Assembly (NCBI GenBank): GCA_937893015.1
Contig: CALBJX010000066.1
Coordinates: 1-62,584, forward strand
Origin: an uncultured Verrucomicrobiales bacterium
GTDB taxonomy: Bacteria > Verrucomicrobiota > Verrucomicrobiia > Verrucomicrobiales > Akkermansiaceae
DNA: 62,584 nucleotides
Direction: 5' to 3'
The translations under genes and the position numbers were made by a program. This document shows positions 7,329-16,688 of the stretch, in pieces. The first letter of the stretch is position 1, and each line of letters starts with the position of its first letter. Below the pieces are notes generated by a model, which had not been told where the DNA came from, ran no database searches, and saw only the letters and a list, made by a program, of their open reading frames with translations.

Positions 7329-8108
7329 ATGGCGTATCTGGAGCTCGACAAGGTCTGTGTCCATTTTCCCGTCCGCAACACATGGGGTGCGACGGGGGAG
7401 GTCGTGCGTGCCGTGGACGGCGTGAGCCTCTCCGTGCGCAAGGGGGAGATTCTCGGGCTGGTGGGGGAATCGGGCTGCGGCAAATCCACCCTCTCCCGCG
7501 CCGTCATGCAGCTGCAACCCGTCACAAGCGGGCGCATTGTGCTGGACGGCACGGAGCTGACCGCCCTCCCCCCGCACGAGGTGCGTCGCCGCCGTCTCGA
7601 CTTCCAGATGGTGTTCCAGGATCCCTACGCCTCGCTCAACCCGCGTTTCAGCATCTTTTCCACCCTGCTGGAGGCCCTTTCCACCCGCCGCCGCTATGCC
7701 CGCGATGAGCGGGAGGACGCCGTGGCCGCGCTCATGCGCCGTGTGGGGCTCGCGCCCGAGCACATGTACAAGTACCCGCACGAGTTTTCGGGCGGTCAGC
7801 GCCAGCGTGTCGCCATCGCCCGCGCCATTGCGCCGCAACCCGCTCTGCTGCTGGCGGATGAGCCCGTCTCCGCTCTGGACGTCTCCATCCAGAGCCAAAT
7901 CCTCAACCTGCTCACCGAGCTCTGCCGCGAGATGGAGCTCACGATGCTCTTCATCTCGCACGACCTCTCCGTCGTCCACTACCTTGCGGATGACATCGCC
8001 GTCATGCGCCGCGGGCAAATCGTGGAATACGGGACGGCGGACGAAGTCTTTCTGCACCCGCATCACGACTACACCCGCACCCTGCTCGCCGCCGTCCCGC
8101 ATCTGTGA
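7329..8108 (+). CDS. Oligopeptide/dipeptide-type ABC transporter ATP-binding protein
   Basis: The 259-residue ATPase resembles OppF/DppF, which power peptide import. It has Walker A (GESGCGKST, residues 46-54), the Q-loop FQDPYASLNPRF, the signature FSGGQRQRVAIARAI near 157-171 and Walker B ALLLADEPVSALDVS. It ends at HPHHDYTRTLLAAVPHL, the beginning of the C-terminal oligo_HPY region, and so is shorter than typical OppF (about 330). No permease, binding protein or second ATPase is in the window. It has its own promoter with almost no leader. Confidence 0.9.
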   Translation: MAYLELDKVCVHFPVRNTWGATGEVVRAVDGVSLSVRKGEILGLVGESGCGKSTLSRAVMQLQPVTSGRIVLDGTELTALPPHEVRRRRLDFQMVFQDPYASLNPRFSIFSTLLEALSTRRRYARDEREDAVAALMRRVGLAPEHMYKYPHEFSGGQRQRVAIARAIAPQPALLLADEPVSALDVSIQSQILNLLTELCREMELTMLFISHDLSVVHYLADDIAVMRRGQIVEYGTADEVFLHPHHDYTRTLLAAVPHL

Positions 8109-8140
8109 GAGAAGCACCTGTGTGCGAACGCAATACCGCC

Positions 8141-8168
8141 TTGCTCTCGCGCACGGCGTGTGCTACAA
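8141..8168 (+). promoter_or_regulatory. Leaderless-type promoter of lpdA
   Basis: TTGCTC, 16 bp with an upstream TG, then TACAAT and 7 nt to the ATG at 8176. Confidence 0.75.
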
Positions 8169-8175
8169 TGCCCGC

Positions 8176-9564
8176 ATGAGCTACGACCTGATTGTCATCG
8201 GCGGCGGTCCTGCGGGCTATGTGGGCGCGATTCGCGCGGCACAGCTCGGCAAACGCGTGCTCTGTGTGGAGCGCGGGCGCATGGGCGGCACCTGCCTGAA
8301 CCGCGGCTGCATCCCCACCAAGGCGCTGCTCAAAAACGGCGAGGTGTACCACACCATGGCCCATCGCGCCGCGGAGTTCGGCATCAGCACAGGTGAGCTC
8401 TCCGTAGACTGGGGCAAGGTCATTGCCCGTGCGCAGGGCATCAGCGAACGCCTCTCCAACGGCATCTCCTTCCTCTTCCGCAAGAACAAGGTCGCCTCCG
8501 CCGTCGGCGAGGCCCGCATCACCGCCCCCGGCAAGGTGGAGATTACCGCGGCGGACGGCAGCACGCGCACGGAAAGCGCCGCGAACATCCTCATCTGCAC
8601 GGGCGCCCGCACCCGCGAGGTGCCTGCCTTCCCCTTCAACGGCACCACCATCATCGGCAGCACAGAAGCGCTGAATCTCCCCGAGCGCCCCGAGAGCCTG
8701 CTCGTCATCGGCTCCGGGGCCATCGGCACAGAACTTTCCTACATCTACCACAGCTTCGGCACCAAGGTCACACTGGTGGAGGCACAGCCCCGCCTGCTGC
8801 CCAACGAGGATGACGACGTATCCGCCGCCGTGGAGCGCTCCCTGCGTGCGCAAGGCATCACCTGCCACACGGGCGCGACCATGCAGAGCATCACCGACTG
8901 CAACGGAAAGGGCGTGACCGCCACCCTCACCACGGCGGACGGCAAAACACAGGAAATCAGCGCCTCCGTCTGCCTCGTCGCCATCGGCGTCGTGCCCGTC
9001 ATCCCCGAGGCCCCCGGGCTGGAGCTCACGGATCGCGGCTTCATCAAGACGGATGACCACTATCAGACCAACCTCAAGGGCGTGTACGCCGCAGGCGACT
9101 GCATCGGCGGCATCATGCTCGCCCACACCGCCTCCTACGAGGCCGCACAAGCCGTGGAGGGCATGTTCAACACCGATTACACGCCCAAGCACCCGCTCTA
9201 TGTGCCCGGCTGCACCTATTGCCACCCGCAGGTGGCGAGCATCGGCAAGCGCGAGCGCGAGCTGAAGAAGGCGGGTATCGCCTACAAGGTCGGCAAATTC
9301 CCCTTCCAAGCCATCGGTCGCGCCGTGACGGAGGGCAACACCGAAGGCTTCGTGAAACTCCTTTTCGGTGCGGAGCACGGCGAGCTGCTGGGCGCACACA
9401 TCGTGGGCGAGAACGCCACCGAGCTCATCGCTACCCCCGGGCTGGCCCTCACGGGCGAGATGACGGATGAGGACCTCGATGCCATGATTTACGCCCACCC
9501 CACGCTGGCGGAAGCCCTGCATGAAGCCGTGCTCGCTGCAGACGGCAAGGCCATCCATGCCTGA
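8176..9564 (+). CDS. lpdA: Dihydrolipoyl dehydrogenase (E3)
   Basis: The 462-residue flavoprotein re-oxidises dihydrolipoamide in 2-oxoacid dehydrogenase complexes or the glycine cleavage system, using NAD+. It has an FAD-binding GGGPAGYVGA near residues 9-18, the redox disulfide GGTCLNRGCIPTK near 38-50, the NAD-binding VIGSGAIGTEL near 178-188, the second FAD motif GVYAAGDCIGG, and the C-terminal catalytic AHPTLAEALHE. No E1 or E2 gene lies beside it. The start is set by the promoter: ATG at 8176 is 7 nt after the -10 box. An ATG at 8168 is out of frame. Confidence 0.95.
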   Translation: MSYDLIVIGGGPAGYVGAIRAAQLGKRVLCVERGRMGGTCLNRGCIPTKALLKNGEVYHTMAHRAAEFGISTGELSVDWGKVIARAQGISERLSNGISFLFRKNKVASAVGEARITAPGKVEITAADGSTRTESAANILICTGARTREVPAFPFNGTTIIGSTEALNLPERPESLLVIGSGAIGTELSYIYHSFGTKVTLVEAQPRLLPNEDDDVSAAVERSLRAQGITCHTGATMQSITDCNGKGVTATLTTADGKTQEISASVCLVAIGVVPVIPEAPGLELTDRGFIKTDDHYQTNLKGVYAAGDCIGGIMLAHTASYEAAQAVEGMFNTDYTPKHPLYVPGCTYCHPQVASIGKRERELKKAGIAYKVGKFPFQAIGRAVTEGNTEGFVKLLFGAEHGELLGAHIVGENATELIATPGLALTGEMTDEDLDAMIYAHPTLAEALHEAVLAADGKAIHA

Positions 9565-9605
9565 ATGCTACCTAAGACAAACGATATCCCAACCCCTACC
9601 TGTTT

Positions 9606-9971
9606 ATGGCACGAAAATTTTACTACGACGACGGCAACGAAAAGCACGGCCCCGTGAGCGGAGATGAGCTCGTGGAGCTGCGTGCGCAGGGCGTCATCAC
9701 CAACGACACATGGGTGCGCCGAGAGGACAACGGCACATGGCGCCCCCTCGGCACCGTGGATTTGAGTGAAGAGGAAGAGGAAGCCCGCAACCCCTCCCTG
9801 CTCACTGTCCTGCGCCGCAGCGGTCTGCTGTGGCCCGCCGTGCTCTTCCTCCTCTTCCTCGCCGCCCTCGTCATCCTCCTGTCGGGGCTCATCGCTGTGT
9901 TCTGGCCCTTCATCGTCGCCATCGGTATCGCATGGCTGGTGATGAAGATGTTTGATTCTTCCTCCCACTGA
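9606..9971 (+). CDS. GYF_2-domain membrane protein
   Basis: The 121-residue protein starts with a GYF_2-like domain (residues 4-50: FYYDDGNEKHGPVSGDELVE then GVITNDTWVRRE then NGTWRPLG), a fold thought to bind proline-rich peptides. An acidic linker DLSEEEEEA follows, then two close hydrophobic helices (about 75-113). It is probably an inner-membrane protein with the GYF_2 part in the cytoplasm. It is 11 bp upstream of the channel gene and likely shares its transcript. The exact role is unknown. Confidence 0.8.
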   Translation: MARKFYYDDGNEKHGPVSGDELVELRAQGVITNDTWVRREDNGTWRPLGTVDLSEEEEEARNPSLLTVLRRSGLLWPAVLFLLFLAALVILLSGLIAVFWPFIVAIGIAWLVMKMFDSSSH

Positions 9972-9982
9972 TTTTCACCGCC

Positions 9983-10690
9983 GTGATTTCGCTCGCTGCC
10001 GCCGCTGCCATTCCCTATGACCAGACCCCGCTTTTCTGGGGCTGCTCCGTCTTCGCCACCATCGTGGGTGCTATCGCCGGTGCCACTGCCTTCAGCCGCC
10101 AGAACATGGACCTCGTCGGCATCCTCGCCTGCGGCACCATCGCCTCGCTGGGCGGCGGCACGGTGCGCGACATCCTGCTCTCCGGCTTCGTGCGCAGCAA
10201 CGGACAACCCGTCACGGTGTACTGGATGACGGAGCCAGACGTCGAGTTTCTGTGGCAGGCCTTAGCCACATCGTTTGTCATCTTCATCCTCGCCCGCTTC
10301 CTCAAAAAGATGCCCACGGGCACCATCCGCATTGCGGACGCCTTCTCCATGGCTTTCTTCTCCCTGCTCGGCGCGGCAAAATGCTACTACCTCGGCTGCC
10401 CGGAAATCGTCTGCATCTGCATGGGCATCACCACGGGTGTGGCGGGCGGTGCCCTGCGCGATGTGCTCACGGGCAATGTGCCCTACGTCTTCCGTTCCAG
10501 TGAGGTGTATGCCTCCGCCAGCTGCGCGGGTTGCTGTATCTTCATCGTCATGATGTTGCTGGGCGTGCACATCAACATCTCCTTCATCACGGGCACCGCC
10601 GTCGTCTTCATCACCCGCATGGCCGCCGTCTACCTCAACTGGCGCGTCCCCTCCTACCGGCCGCTCTTTGAAAACAGCAAGCAGGACTGA
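9983..10690 (+). CDS. Trimeric intracellular cation (TRIC/UPF0126) family channel
   Basis: The 235-residue membrane protein has the two-fold repeat of TRIC channels: seven hydrophobic segments and the paired motifs LGGGTVRDILLSG (near 52-64) and AGGALRDVLTGN (near 151-162), which line the pore in solved family members. Prokaryotic TRICs conduct monovalent cations such as K+. GTG at 9983 is the only sensible start, because no in-frame ATG precedes the first repeat. Relative to simple members it has a longer first loop, VRSNGQPVTVYWMTEPDVEF. It follows the GYF_2 gene directly. Confidence 0.9.
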   Translation: MISLAAAAAIPYDQTPLFWGCSVFATIVGAIAGATAFSRQNMDLVGILACGTIASLGGGTVRDILLSGFVRSNGQPVTVYWMTEPDVEFLWQALATSFVIFILARFLKKMPTGTIRIADAFSMAFFSLLGAAKCYYLGCPEIVCICMGITTGVAGGALRDVLTGNVPYVFRSSEVYASASCAGCCIFIVMMLLGVHINISFITGTAVVFITRMAAVYLNWRVPSYRPLFENSKQD

Positions 10691-10797
10691 GAGGGGAACA
10701 CACCCCTCCCCATCGAAAGCGCCGAAAACGCCTACGCATCCGAAACGGAGCAACGAGCGGAGATTTTTATACCTCGCGCCGCAGGCGCACTAACTTC

Positions 10798-10837
10798 ACA
10801 ATTTGTAATTTGTAAATTGTAATTTGTAATTCCCTAT
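10798..10837. repeat. Second copy of the 40-bp AATTTGTAA array
   Basis: It is identical over 40 bp to 3668-3707. It again sits at the 3' end of a minus-strand gene, three bases before the stop codon complement at 10841. Confidence 0.85.
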
Positions 10838-10840
10838 AAA

Positions 10841-12103
10841 TCAGCGTTTGGCTTTCACCTCAATCCTTCCGCAGGGTCCCATCCAGTGGTCGCGGCATTG
10901 GGCGATGAGGCGGAGCTCCACCTTGGCCCCCGCGGGAACGTCGGGCAGGGTGAGCTCGGCGGTCTTGGTGCTGACGGAGGGGTCGCCGTTGTTCGAGACT
11001 TCCTTGCCGTCCACATAGAAACGGTAGTCGCGGGTGATGACGGGCCCGTCGGCATAGGGGATGAGCTGCACCGTGTAAGTGCCCGCGCCCGCCTTCACGT
11101 CGTCCGTGATGTCCATGCGCCACTCTTTGTCGAAGTTGTGGGTCATGCAGTAGGCATCATAGAAATGGTCCTTAATCGTGTAATAGGAGTTCGGGTTCCA
11201 GTACTGATGGTACTTCGCGGCACCGATGCCGTGCTGCGTGGTCGGGTCCAGTCTAACCACTTCTTCGTAGCAGGTGAGCATTTTGTCGCGGGCGGCGTCA
11301 TCCTTGCAGGAGGAGGAGGTAAACTTCTCGCGGTGGATGTAGGCGAGGCCGCAGAGCCACTGCTGGCGTTTCTCCGTGTACATCGTGCGCTTGGCGAGCA
11401 CGCCTTCCACATAGGCTTGTGCGGCGGCAAAATCGCGCTCGGCACCCGTCAGCTTGCCGTCCTCGCCGCCGCGCAGGATGCGGTTGATGTCGGCGTACAT
11501 GGCGAGGTGGTCGGTGCAGAACTCGGCCTTGTAGCCCGTCACGTCGGCGGGGTCATGCGTGGTGATGATGGTCTTCAGCGCGCCGTGTTGCTCCGCATCC
11601 GCAGGGGCGAGCAGGGAGAGGGCCTTGCCCGCGGCCTCCGCAGCGGGAACGCCGGTGTGGGCGCGGGCCTCATCGAGCTGCTTCACGAACTCAGGCACGA
11701 TGGCGAGGGTCTTTTCCACGGCGGCCCTGGTGGCTGCGGCATCGCGCACCACCTTGCCGGGGTAGGTGGCAATCAGCAGGCCGTCGTGCGTGAGCAGGAT
11801 GCCGATGGGCGCGTTGTAGGTGGAGACGGGCAGCGCGCGCTGGCGGGTGTCCCACGGCGTGCCGAGGGCGTCGTTGTACTTGCCGAGCACCACGGGCAGC
11901 CCTGCCTTGGCGAGCTCCGTCCATTGCGCTTCGATGGCGGCGGCATCAGGCTGCCAGTCCGCGCCGTACCAGAGGATGAGCACGGGCTTTTCGGCAATCT
12001 TGCCCTGTTGCTTCGCGGCGGGAGCGTCGGGCAGGTCGAGCGCGGCGGGGGCGGTCAGCGTGCCGAGAGCCGCCAGAGCCATGAGAAAAAGAGTGTGTTT
12101 CAT
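10841..12103 (-). CDS. Exported protein of unknown function, partner of the transglutaminase-like protein
   Basis: The 420-residue product has a signal peptide (MKHTLFLMALAALGTLTAPA). Residues 40-130 resemble a degenerate thioredoxin-like fold: PVLILWYGADWQPDAAAIEAQW with no CxxC pair. A helical middle follows, then HNFDKEWRMDITDDVKAGAG and a C-terminal beta-rich region (residues 320-420) that looks like a carbohydrate-binding or fibronectin-like sandwich. It begins 15 bp after the transglutaminase-like gene and is surely in its operon. A role in envelope or glycan processing is inference. Confidence 0.7.
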   Translation of the reverse strand: MKHTLFLMALAALGTLTAPAALDLPDAPAAKQQGKIAEKPVLILWYGADWQPDAAAIEAQWTELAKAGLPVVLGKYNDALGTPWDTRQRALPVSTYNAPIGILLTHDGLLIATYPGKVVRDAAATRAAVEKTLAIVPEFVKQLDEARAHTGVPAAEAAGKALSLLAPADAEQHGALKTIITTHDPADVTGYKAEFCTDHLAMYADINRILRGGEDGKLTGAERDFAAAQAYVEGVLAKRTMYTEKRQQWLCGLAYIHREKFTSSSCKDDAARDKMLTCYEEVVRLDPTTQHGIGAAKYHQYWNPNSYYTIKDHFYDAYCMTHNFDKEWRMDITDDVKAGAGTYTVQLIPYADGPVITRDYRFYVDGKEVSNNGDPSVSTKTAELTLPDVPAGAKVELRLIAQCRDHWMGPCGRIEVKAKR

Positions 12104-12118
12104 GGGAAAAGGGGAAAA

Positions 12119-14314
12119 TTACTTGGTGTAGATGACGAAGTGGGTGATGTGGGCGAAGTCGGCCTTGTTGCCGTTATCGAACTCCACCTTCACGTGCTTG
12201 CCGGCGGTGTCGACGGGGAAGGTGACGGCCCATTCCTCGGGCATGTCGTCCGTGGTGGCGCGGGGGAACCATGTCGCGCCGTCCGCGCTGGTGTAGACGG
12301 TGGCTTTCTTCATGCGGTCCTGGTTGAAGGAGGCCTTGCGGATGATGCAGCCCGTCATGGTGGCGGGTTTCTCCAAATCCGCGATGAGGGTGGGTTTCGT
12401 CTCCTTCTTGGTGCAGCAGAAGCCGCCCTGCGGGGTCATGAGGGAGGCGTGCAGCGCGGGCGTGTCGATGTTGTCGTTCGTGCTGATGCGGAAGAGCGCG
12501 CAGACCGCGGGCGTGCCGGGGACGGCATCGGGATGCGCCATCACTCCCTTCTCCTTGTTCACGGGCTTCAGCGCGGCGAGGGCACTCTCCGTCAGCGTGC
12601 GGAAGGCGGGGACGGATTTGGCCTGTTCCGCAGCGACGATGGCCTTGCCGTAGGCCTTGTTCATGGTCTTGACGCGCTCTTCGTCCGCGCCGCCTGCCAG
12701 CGGGTTGCCCTTGGCGGCAGCGGCAGCAAAGGCGCGACCGAAGAAGTCCGTCTGCCCCTTATCGACGTATTCCTTGACCGCCCACTCCAGCAGCAGGCCG
12801 AACACGGTGCCGTCGCCCTCCGACATGTGCAGGGCAAAGACATCCCCGAGGAATTGTTCCCGCACGGCATCCGAGGACAGCGCGGCCATCTGCGGTGCCG
12901 TGAAGGTCGGGTCATTCACCGCCCACGGCACGAGGGTGCGGGCGATGTTGCGGTGCATCATCATGAAGAGCTCAATCTTCTGCGCGTCGTCCATCCGCTC
13001 AATGAGGGGCATGAGGTCGGCGGCCATTTCCACGCCCGACATGCCCTGATTGTCGTAGATCGGCAGCACGCCCTTGAGGTACTCATACGCGGCCTGTGGC
13101 GTCATGCCCTGCGCGAGGAAGAGCTTGTGCAACGCGGCGCGGAAGAAGGGGTGCTTGGGGGAGAGGGCCAGCGCACGCTTCCATGCGGCGACGGCGTCCT
13201 CCGTGCGGCCCGCGGCGGTGAGGGCCTCCGCGATAAAGCTCTCGCGGTAAGCGGCGGCAATCGCGGCGTCATCCCCGAAGACGGCTTCCATCAGGCGGTA
13301 GGAGGTGGGGGCACTCTTGCCGAAGATGTAGTTGTGCATGTTGCCGTCGGGCCCGCCGAAACCGCCGAGCCACTTGCCGCGCTCCAAGCGGTAGGCATAG
13401 GCGCAGTGGCCGGGCTGCCCCACGGCGTAGGCGGGGATGCCGTGCGCCATGCAGGCCAGCACGCCGAGGCGGGAGAGCGAGCCGCACACGCCGCCGTTGA
13501 GGTGCGTGGCCTGTGCCCAGCTCATCTCGGAGTAGGGGTAGTGGTATTCGCCGCTCTGCACATTGTCACCGAACTTGGAGGGGTCCGTGTACACGCCCGC
13601 CCAGCAGGCGTTGCCGTACTGGTCCCACGGCAGGTTGATGTTCTCGAAGGCCCATGTGTAGGATTCGTCCTCCCAATCCTGCTGCGGGATGCCGACGACG
13701 AAGCGCAGCTCCCACGTTTTCAGGTTCTTGTAGTTAGGGTGTAACACGCCCTGCGCGGCCTTTTCCTGGAAATAGTTGTAACGCCACACGGGGTTGTGGT
13801 GCGCGGGGTCCGTGGTGAGGATATTGGGCTTCTGCCACGTTTCACCGCCGCCCCAGGCAGAAGCACAGGCACAGGCGAGCGGCTTGTTCTTCACATCGCC
13901 CTTTTCGGACTGCCAAATGCGGAAGAGGACATCCAGACCGACCTCGGTCTGATAAGGCACCAAACCCGCGGAGAGGTAGGTCTCCAACCACTCGGTGTCC
14001 ACGCAGAAGGCGTGCAGGAAGGCCGCTTTCTCGGGGGAGCTCGCGGCAAAGGCGTTCATCACCTCGGGCCCCGTGGTGCGGATGAGGTCCAGCAGCATGG
14101 CGGCATGCAGCAGCTTGGCATCCCGGGCGGAGGGATTATCGGCCTTGGCGATGATATCCGTCAGGCGGTTAGCCAGTTGACTGTAGTCCGTGGCGGCGGG
14201 TTGCAGGGCCGTCATCGGCACAGAGGCGGGGGAAGCGGTCTGCGCCGCCAGCGGAGCCACACCCGCTGCCAGCAGACCGATGCTTGAAAGAAAGATTCCG
14301 GTTCTCGGGAACAT
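12119..14314 (-). CDS. Secreted transglutaminase-like protein with TPR and discoidin-like C-terminus
   Basis: The 731-residue protein has a signal peptide ending near AAQTAS. The core (about residues 190-320) has a transglutaminase/papain-like arrangement: NGGVCGSLSRLGVLACMAHG with the candidate nucleophile Cys near 275, and QPGHCAYAYRLERGKW with a His near 303. Residues 340-400 form one or two TPR-like helix pairs (AGRTEDAVAAWKRALALSP). The last 130 residues resemble an F5/8 type C (discoidin) sugar-binding domain: ATVYTSADGATWFPRA then KHVKVEFDNGNK. It likely acts on cell-surface or host material. The promoter at 14323-14351 leaves almost no leader. Confidence 0.75.
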   Translation of the reverse strand: MFPRTGIFLSSIGLLAAGVAPLAAQTASPASVPMTALQPAATDYSQLANRLTDIIAKADNPSARDAKLLHAAMLLDLIRTTGPEVMNAFAASSPEKAAFLHAFCVDTEWLETYLSAGLVPYQTEVGLDVLFRIWQSEKGDVKNKPLACACASAWGGGETWQKPNILTTDPAHHNPVWRYNYFQEKAAQGVLHPNYKNLKTWELRFVVGIPQQDWEDESYTWAFENINLPWDQYGNACWAGVYTDPSKFGDNVQSGEYHYPYSEMSWAQATHLNGGVCGSLSRLGVLACMAHGIPAYAVGQPGHCAYAYRLERGKWLGGFGGPDGNMHNYIFGKSAPTSYRLMEAVFGDDAAIAAAYRESFIAEALTAAGRTEDAVAAWKRALALSPKHPFFRAALHKLFLAQGMTPQAAYEYLKGVLPIYDNQGMSGVEMAADLMPLIERMDDAQKIELFMMMHRNIARTLVPWAVNDPTFTAPQMAALSSDAVREQFLGDVFALHMSEGDGTVFGLLLEWAVKEYVDKGQTDFFGRAFAAAAAKGNPLAGGADEERVKTMNKAYGKAIVAAEQAKSVPAFRTLTESALAALKPVNKEKGVMAHPDAVPGTPAVCALFRISTNDNIDTPALHASLMTPQGGFCCTKKETKPTLIADLEKPATMTGCIIRKASFNQDRMKKATVYTSADGATWFPRATTDDMPEEWAVTFPVDTAGKHVKVEFDNGNKADFAHITHFVIYTK

Positions 14315-14322
14315 GATACTAT

Positions 14323-14351
14323 TTTTTATGCCTCCCCGCCCGTGAAGTCAA
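14323..14351 (-). promoter_or_regulatory. Leaderless-type promoter of the transglutaminase-like operon
   Basis: Minus strand: TTGACT, 17 bp, TAAAAA, then 8 nt to the ATG at 14314. The -10 box is weaker than others here. Confidence 0.55.
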
Positions 14352-14445
14352 GAGGAAACGCGAGTTTTCCGCATAAAAAGGCGATTCTGCGCCGCCCGCA
14401 TCCGCCCCTTTCTCATTTTCCTGCCTTCTCCTCCTTTTTTTGTCC

Positions 14446-14474
14446 TTTATACCATGCCCCTTTTTTGCTACAAT
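14446..14474 (+). promoter_or_regulatory. Leaderless-type promoter of the AMP-ligase gene
   Basis: A strong extended -10 (TGCTACAAT) ends 10 nt before the ATG at 14485. The -35 (TTTATA at 17 bp) is weak, so the extended -10 probably carries the promoter. Confidence 0.6.
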
Positions 14475-14484
14475 GCGCACGCAG

Positions 14485-16659
14485 ATGAGCGAGATTCGCA
14501 CAGAGGGGCAAGGCAACGTGCCGGGACAGGCCGTGCTGGTGATGCCCAACCGCGTCGACATGGCGACACTGCCTGAGCTGGAGAAAGCCTTGGGCGGTGC
14601 GGCGCATGTTGCGTGGCTCGTGGAAGCCTCCTGCCGCCCCGCTGCAGATATCATGCAGCACCTCGCACAAACCCGTGCGGCGGGCATCCTTTGCGCTCTC
14701 GACCAACAGGGGCGGGAAGCCGTCTGCGCACAGGTCAAAAATTGGCTTTCCTCGGGTCGTCACGTCGTCCTGCTGCCGGGGCAACCCGCGCAGGTGCCCG
14801 GTGCGCTCAGCGATGTGCCTGCCCGCCTGCTCTCCTTTGCGGACGGCAGCGGGCTCCCCGCCCTGCCCGTGCACATCGCCCGCCTGAAGCACGAGGGGCC
14901 CGAGCTGCTCACCGCCGCCGCGGCATATGATGCCGCCGTCATCCGCTTCATGCCCATCGTCCGCGCGAGCGGGGCGCTGGGTGTCACAGTGCAATCCGCG
15001 TGGCAGGAAGCCGCCGCGGAAGCCTACCGCCGCCACCCGGCCCTCGAAAAAGCCTCGCTGGCACACGCGCTGGTCGATTCCCTGCTGCGCCACCCCAATG
15101 CCCGCCTTATCGACGGCGTGGATGACAGCTCCATGAGCTTCCGCGAGCTGCTGGTCTGCGCCGTGATGTTCTCCAACGAGGTCAAGAAGTACAACGGGCA
15201 CAAGCGCCTCGGCATCATCCTGCCCCCGGGCAAGCTCGGCGTCATCGCCAACATCGCGTGCTGGATATCGGGCATCGTGCCCGTCAACATCGACTACAAC
15301 GCAGAAGAAAAAGATTTCCGCCGCGTGACGGAAGCCGCAGGGCTCACGCGCTTCATCACGGAGGAACGCTTCGTCTCCCTCCGGAACAATTTCAAATGGC
15401 CGCCCCACCGCGACCTTATCTTCATCGAGCGCGTGCTGCGCGAGATGGGCAGTGCCCGCATGAAGTTCAACCGAACGCTGCTGCGCTTCTTCTCCGCCGC
15501 CCGCGTCACGGCGCACCTGCACCTGCCTGAGCCCGCCCCGGATGAGGAGGCGACCCTGCTCTTCACAGGCGGTGCCTGCGGCACCCCCAAAGCCGCACCT
15601 ATCACCCACCGCATGCTGCTGGCCGACACCCTGCAGTGCCTCTGCCGCTGGCAGCCCAAGAGCGGAGAATCGTTACTCTCCGTCCTGCCCTTTGCCAACA
15701 GCTACGGGCTCACGGCGGGGTTGCTGCTGCCGCTGCTCTCGGGCTGCGACATGGTGACCTACCCCGCCACGGACACGCCCAAGCGCCTCTGCACCCTGTT
15801 GCAACACTACAGCGTGAAGCTCGCCGCCCTGCCGCCCGTGCTCATCCGTGCGCTGTTCAAGGTTGCCAAGCCGGAGACCTTCGCCTCGCTGCGACTTTTC
15901 TTCTCCGTGGGCGAAAAGCTGACCGCTGACCTCCGCGGCCGCGCCCTCAACGATTTCCGACTCACGCTCCGCGAGGCCTATGGTCTGGCGGAAACCTCCC
16001 CCTTTGTCTCCTGCGAGCTGCCCGCCGCCGGCGCAGAGCCGGGGCAGCTCTCCCTGCCCGCCTCCAAACCGGGCACCACGGGGCTACCCCTGCCGGGCAT
16101 CGCCGTGCGCATCACGGACCCCTACCGCAGCGACCTCGTGCATGCCCCCAACAACGCGGGGCTCGTCTGGCTGAAAGGGGCCTCCGTCCTGGGCGGCTAT
16201 CTGGGGGATGAACAGGCCACCATGCGCCGCATCCATGGTTCGTGGTTCTGCACGGACGACATCGGCTTCGTGGATGCGGATGGTTTGCTCACCATCCTCG
16301 GGCGCAAGACGCGATTCTCCAAAATCGGCGGCGAGATGGTGCCGCATGAGACACTGGAGCAGGTGCTGCTCAAGGTGCTCAAAGCCAACCCTGCCGTCTC
16401 CAAGCGGCAGATTGCCATCGTCGCCGTGCCTGACCGCACGCAGGGCGAACGCCTCGTCCTGCTCTCCACGCTGCACAAGATGGTGCACCCGAACGACCTC
16501 ATTGCCATCCGCTACGGCATCATGAACGAGGGCTACCCCTCCCTGTGGTGCCCGGAGCGCATCCTGCCTGTGGCCAACATCCCCGTGCTGGCGGACGGGC
16601 GGCTGAATTACCCGCTCTGCCATGCAGGCGTCTGCAAGGCATTGAATATCACAGCATAA
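14485..16659 (+). CDS. Aas-like AMP-dependent acyl ligase with degenerate acyltransferase domain
   Basis: The 724-residue protein resembles the acyl-ACP synthetase half of Aas, which activates fatty acids for phospholipid repair. The ligase (about residues 200-720) has LLFTGGACGTPKAAPITH (P-loop-like motif near 355), EAYGLAETSPF, WFCTDDIGFVDADGLLTILG and RFSKIGGEMV. Residues 1-170 look like a worn PlsC-type acyltransferase: PNRVDMATLPELEKAL takes the place of the HX4D motif, so the His is lost. The start follows the -10 box by 10 nt; an ATG overlapping the -10 box is unlikely. It is followed 29 bp later by the M3 peptidase gene. Confidence 0.8.
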   Translation: MSEIRTEGQGNVPGQAVLVMPNRVDMATLPELEKALGGAAHVAWLVEASCRPAADIMQHLAQTRAAGILCALDQQGREAVCAQVKNWLSSGRHVVLLPGQPAQVPGALSDVPARLLSFADGSGLPALPVHIARLKHEGPELLTAAAAYDAAVIRFMPIVRASGALGVTVQSAWQEAAAEAYRRHPALEKASLAHALVDSLLRHPNARLIDGVDDSSMSFRELLVCAVMFSNEVKKYNGHKRLGIILPPGKLGVIANIACWISGIVPVNIDYNAEEKDFRRVTEAAGLTRFITEERFVSLRNNFKWPPHRDLIFIERVLREMGSARMKFNRTLLRFFSAARVTAHLHLPEPAPDEEATLLFTGGACGTPKAAPITHRMLLADTLQCLCRWQPKSGESLLSVLPFANSYGLTAGLLLPLLSGCDMVTYPATDTPKRLCTLLQHYSVKLAALPPVLIRALFKVAKPETFASLRLFFSVGEKLTADLRGRALNDFRLTLREAYGLAETSPFVSCELPAAGAEPGQLSLPASKPGTTGLPLPGIAVRITDPYRSDLVHAPNNAGLVWLKGASVLGGYLGDEQATMRRIHGSWFCTDDIGFVDADGLLTILGRKTRFSKIGGEMVPHETLEQVLLKVLKANPAVSKRQIAIVAVPDRTQGERLVLLSTLHKMVHPNDLIAIRYGIMNEGYPSLWCPERILPVANIPVLADGRLNYPLCHAGVCKALNITA

Positions 16660-16688
16660 CTATTTCAAGCAACAACAGAACAGACACC

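Noticed and set aside
10886..13744. A 952-codon open frame antisense to the transglutaminase-like operon
   Set aside because: The minus-strand genes have signal peptides, good promoters and domains; this frame has none.
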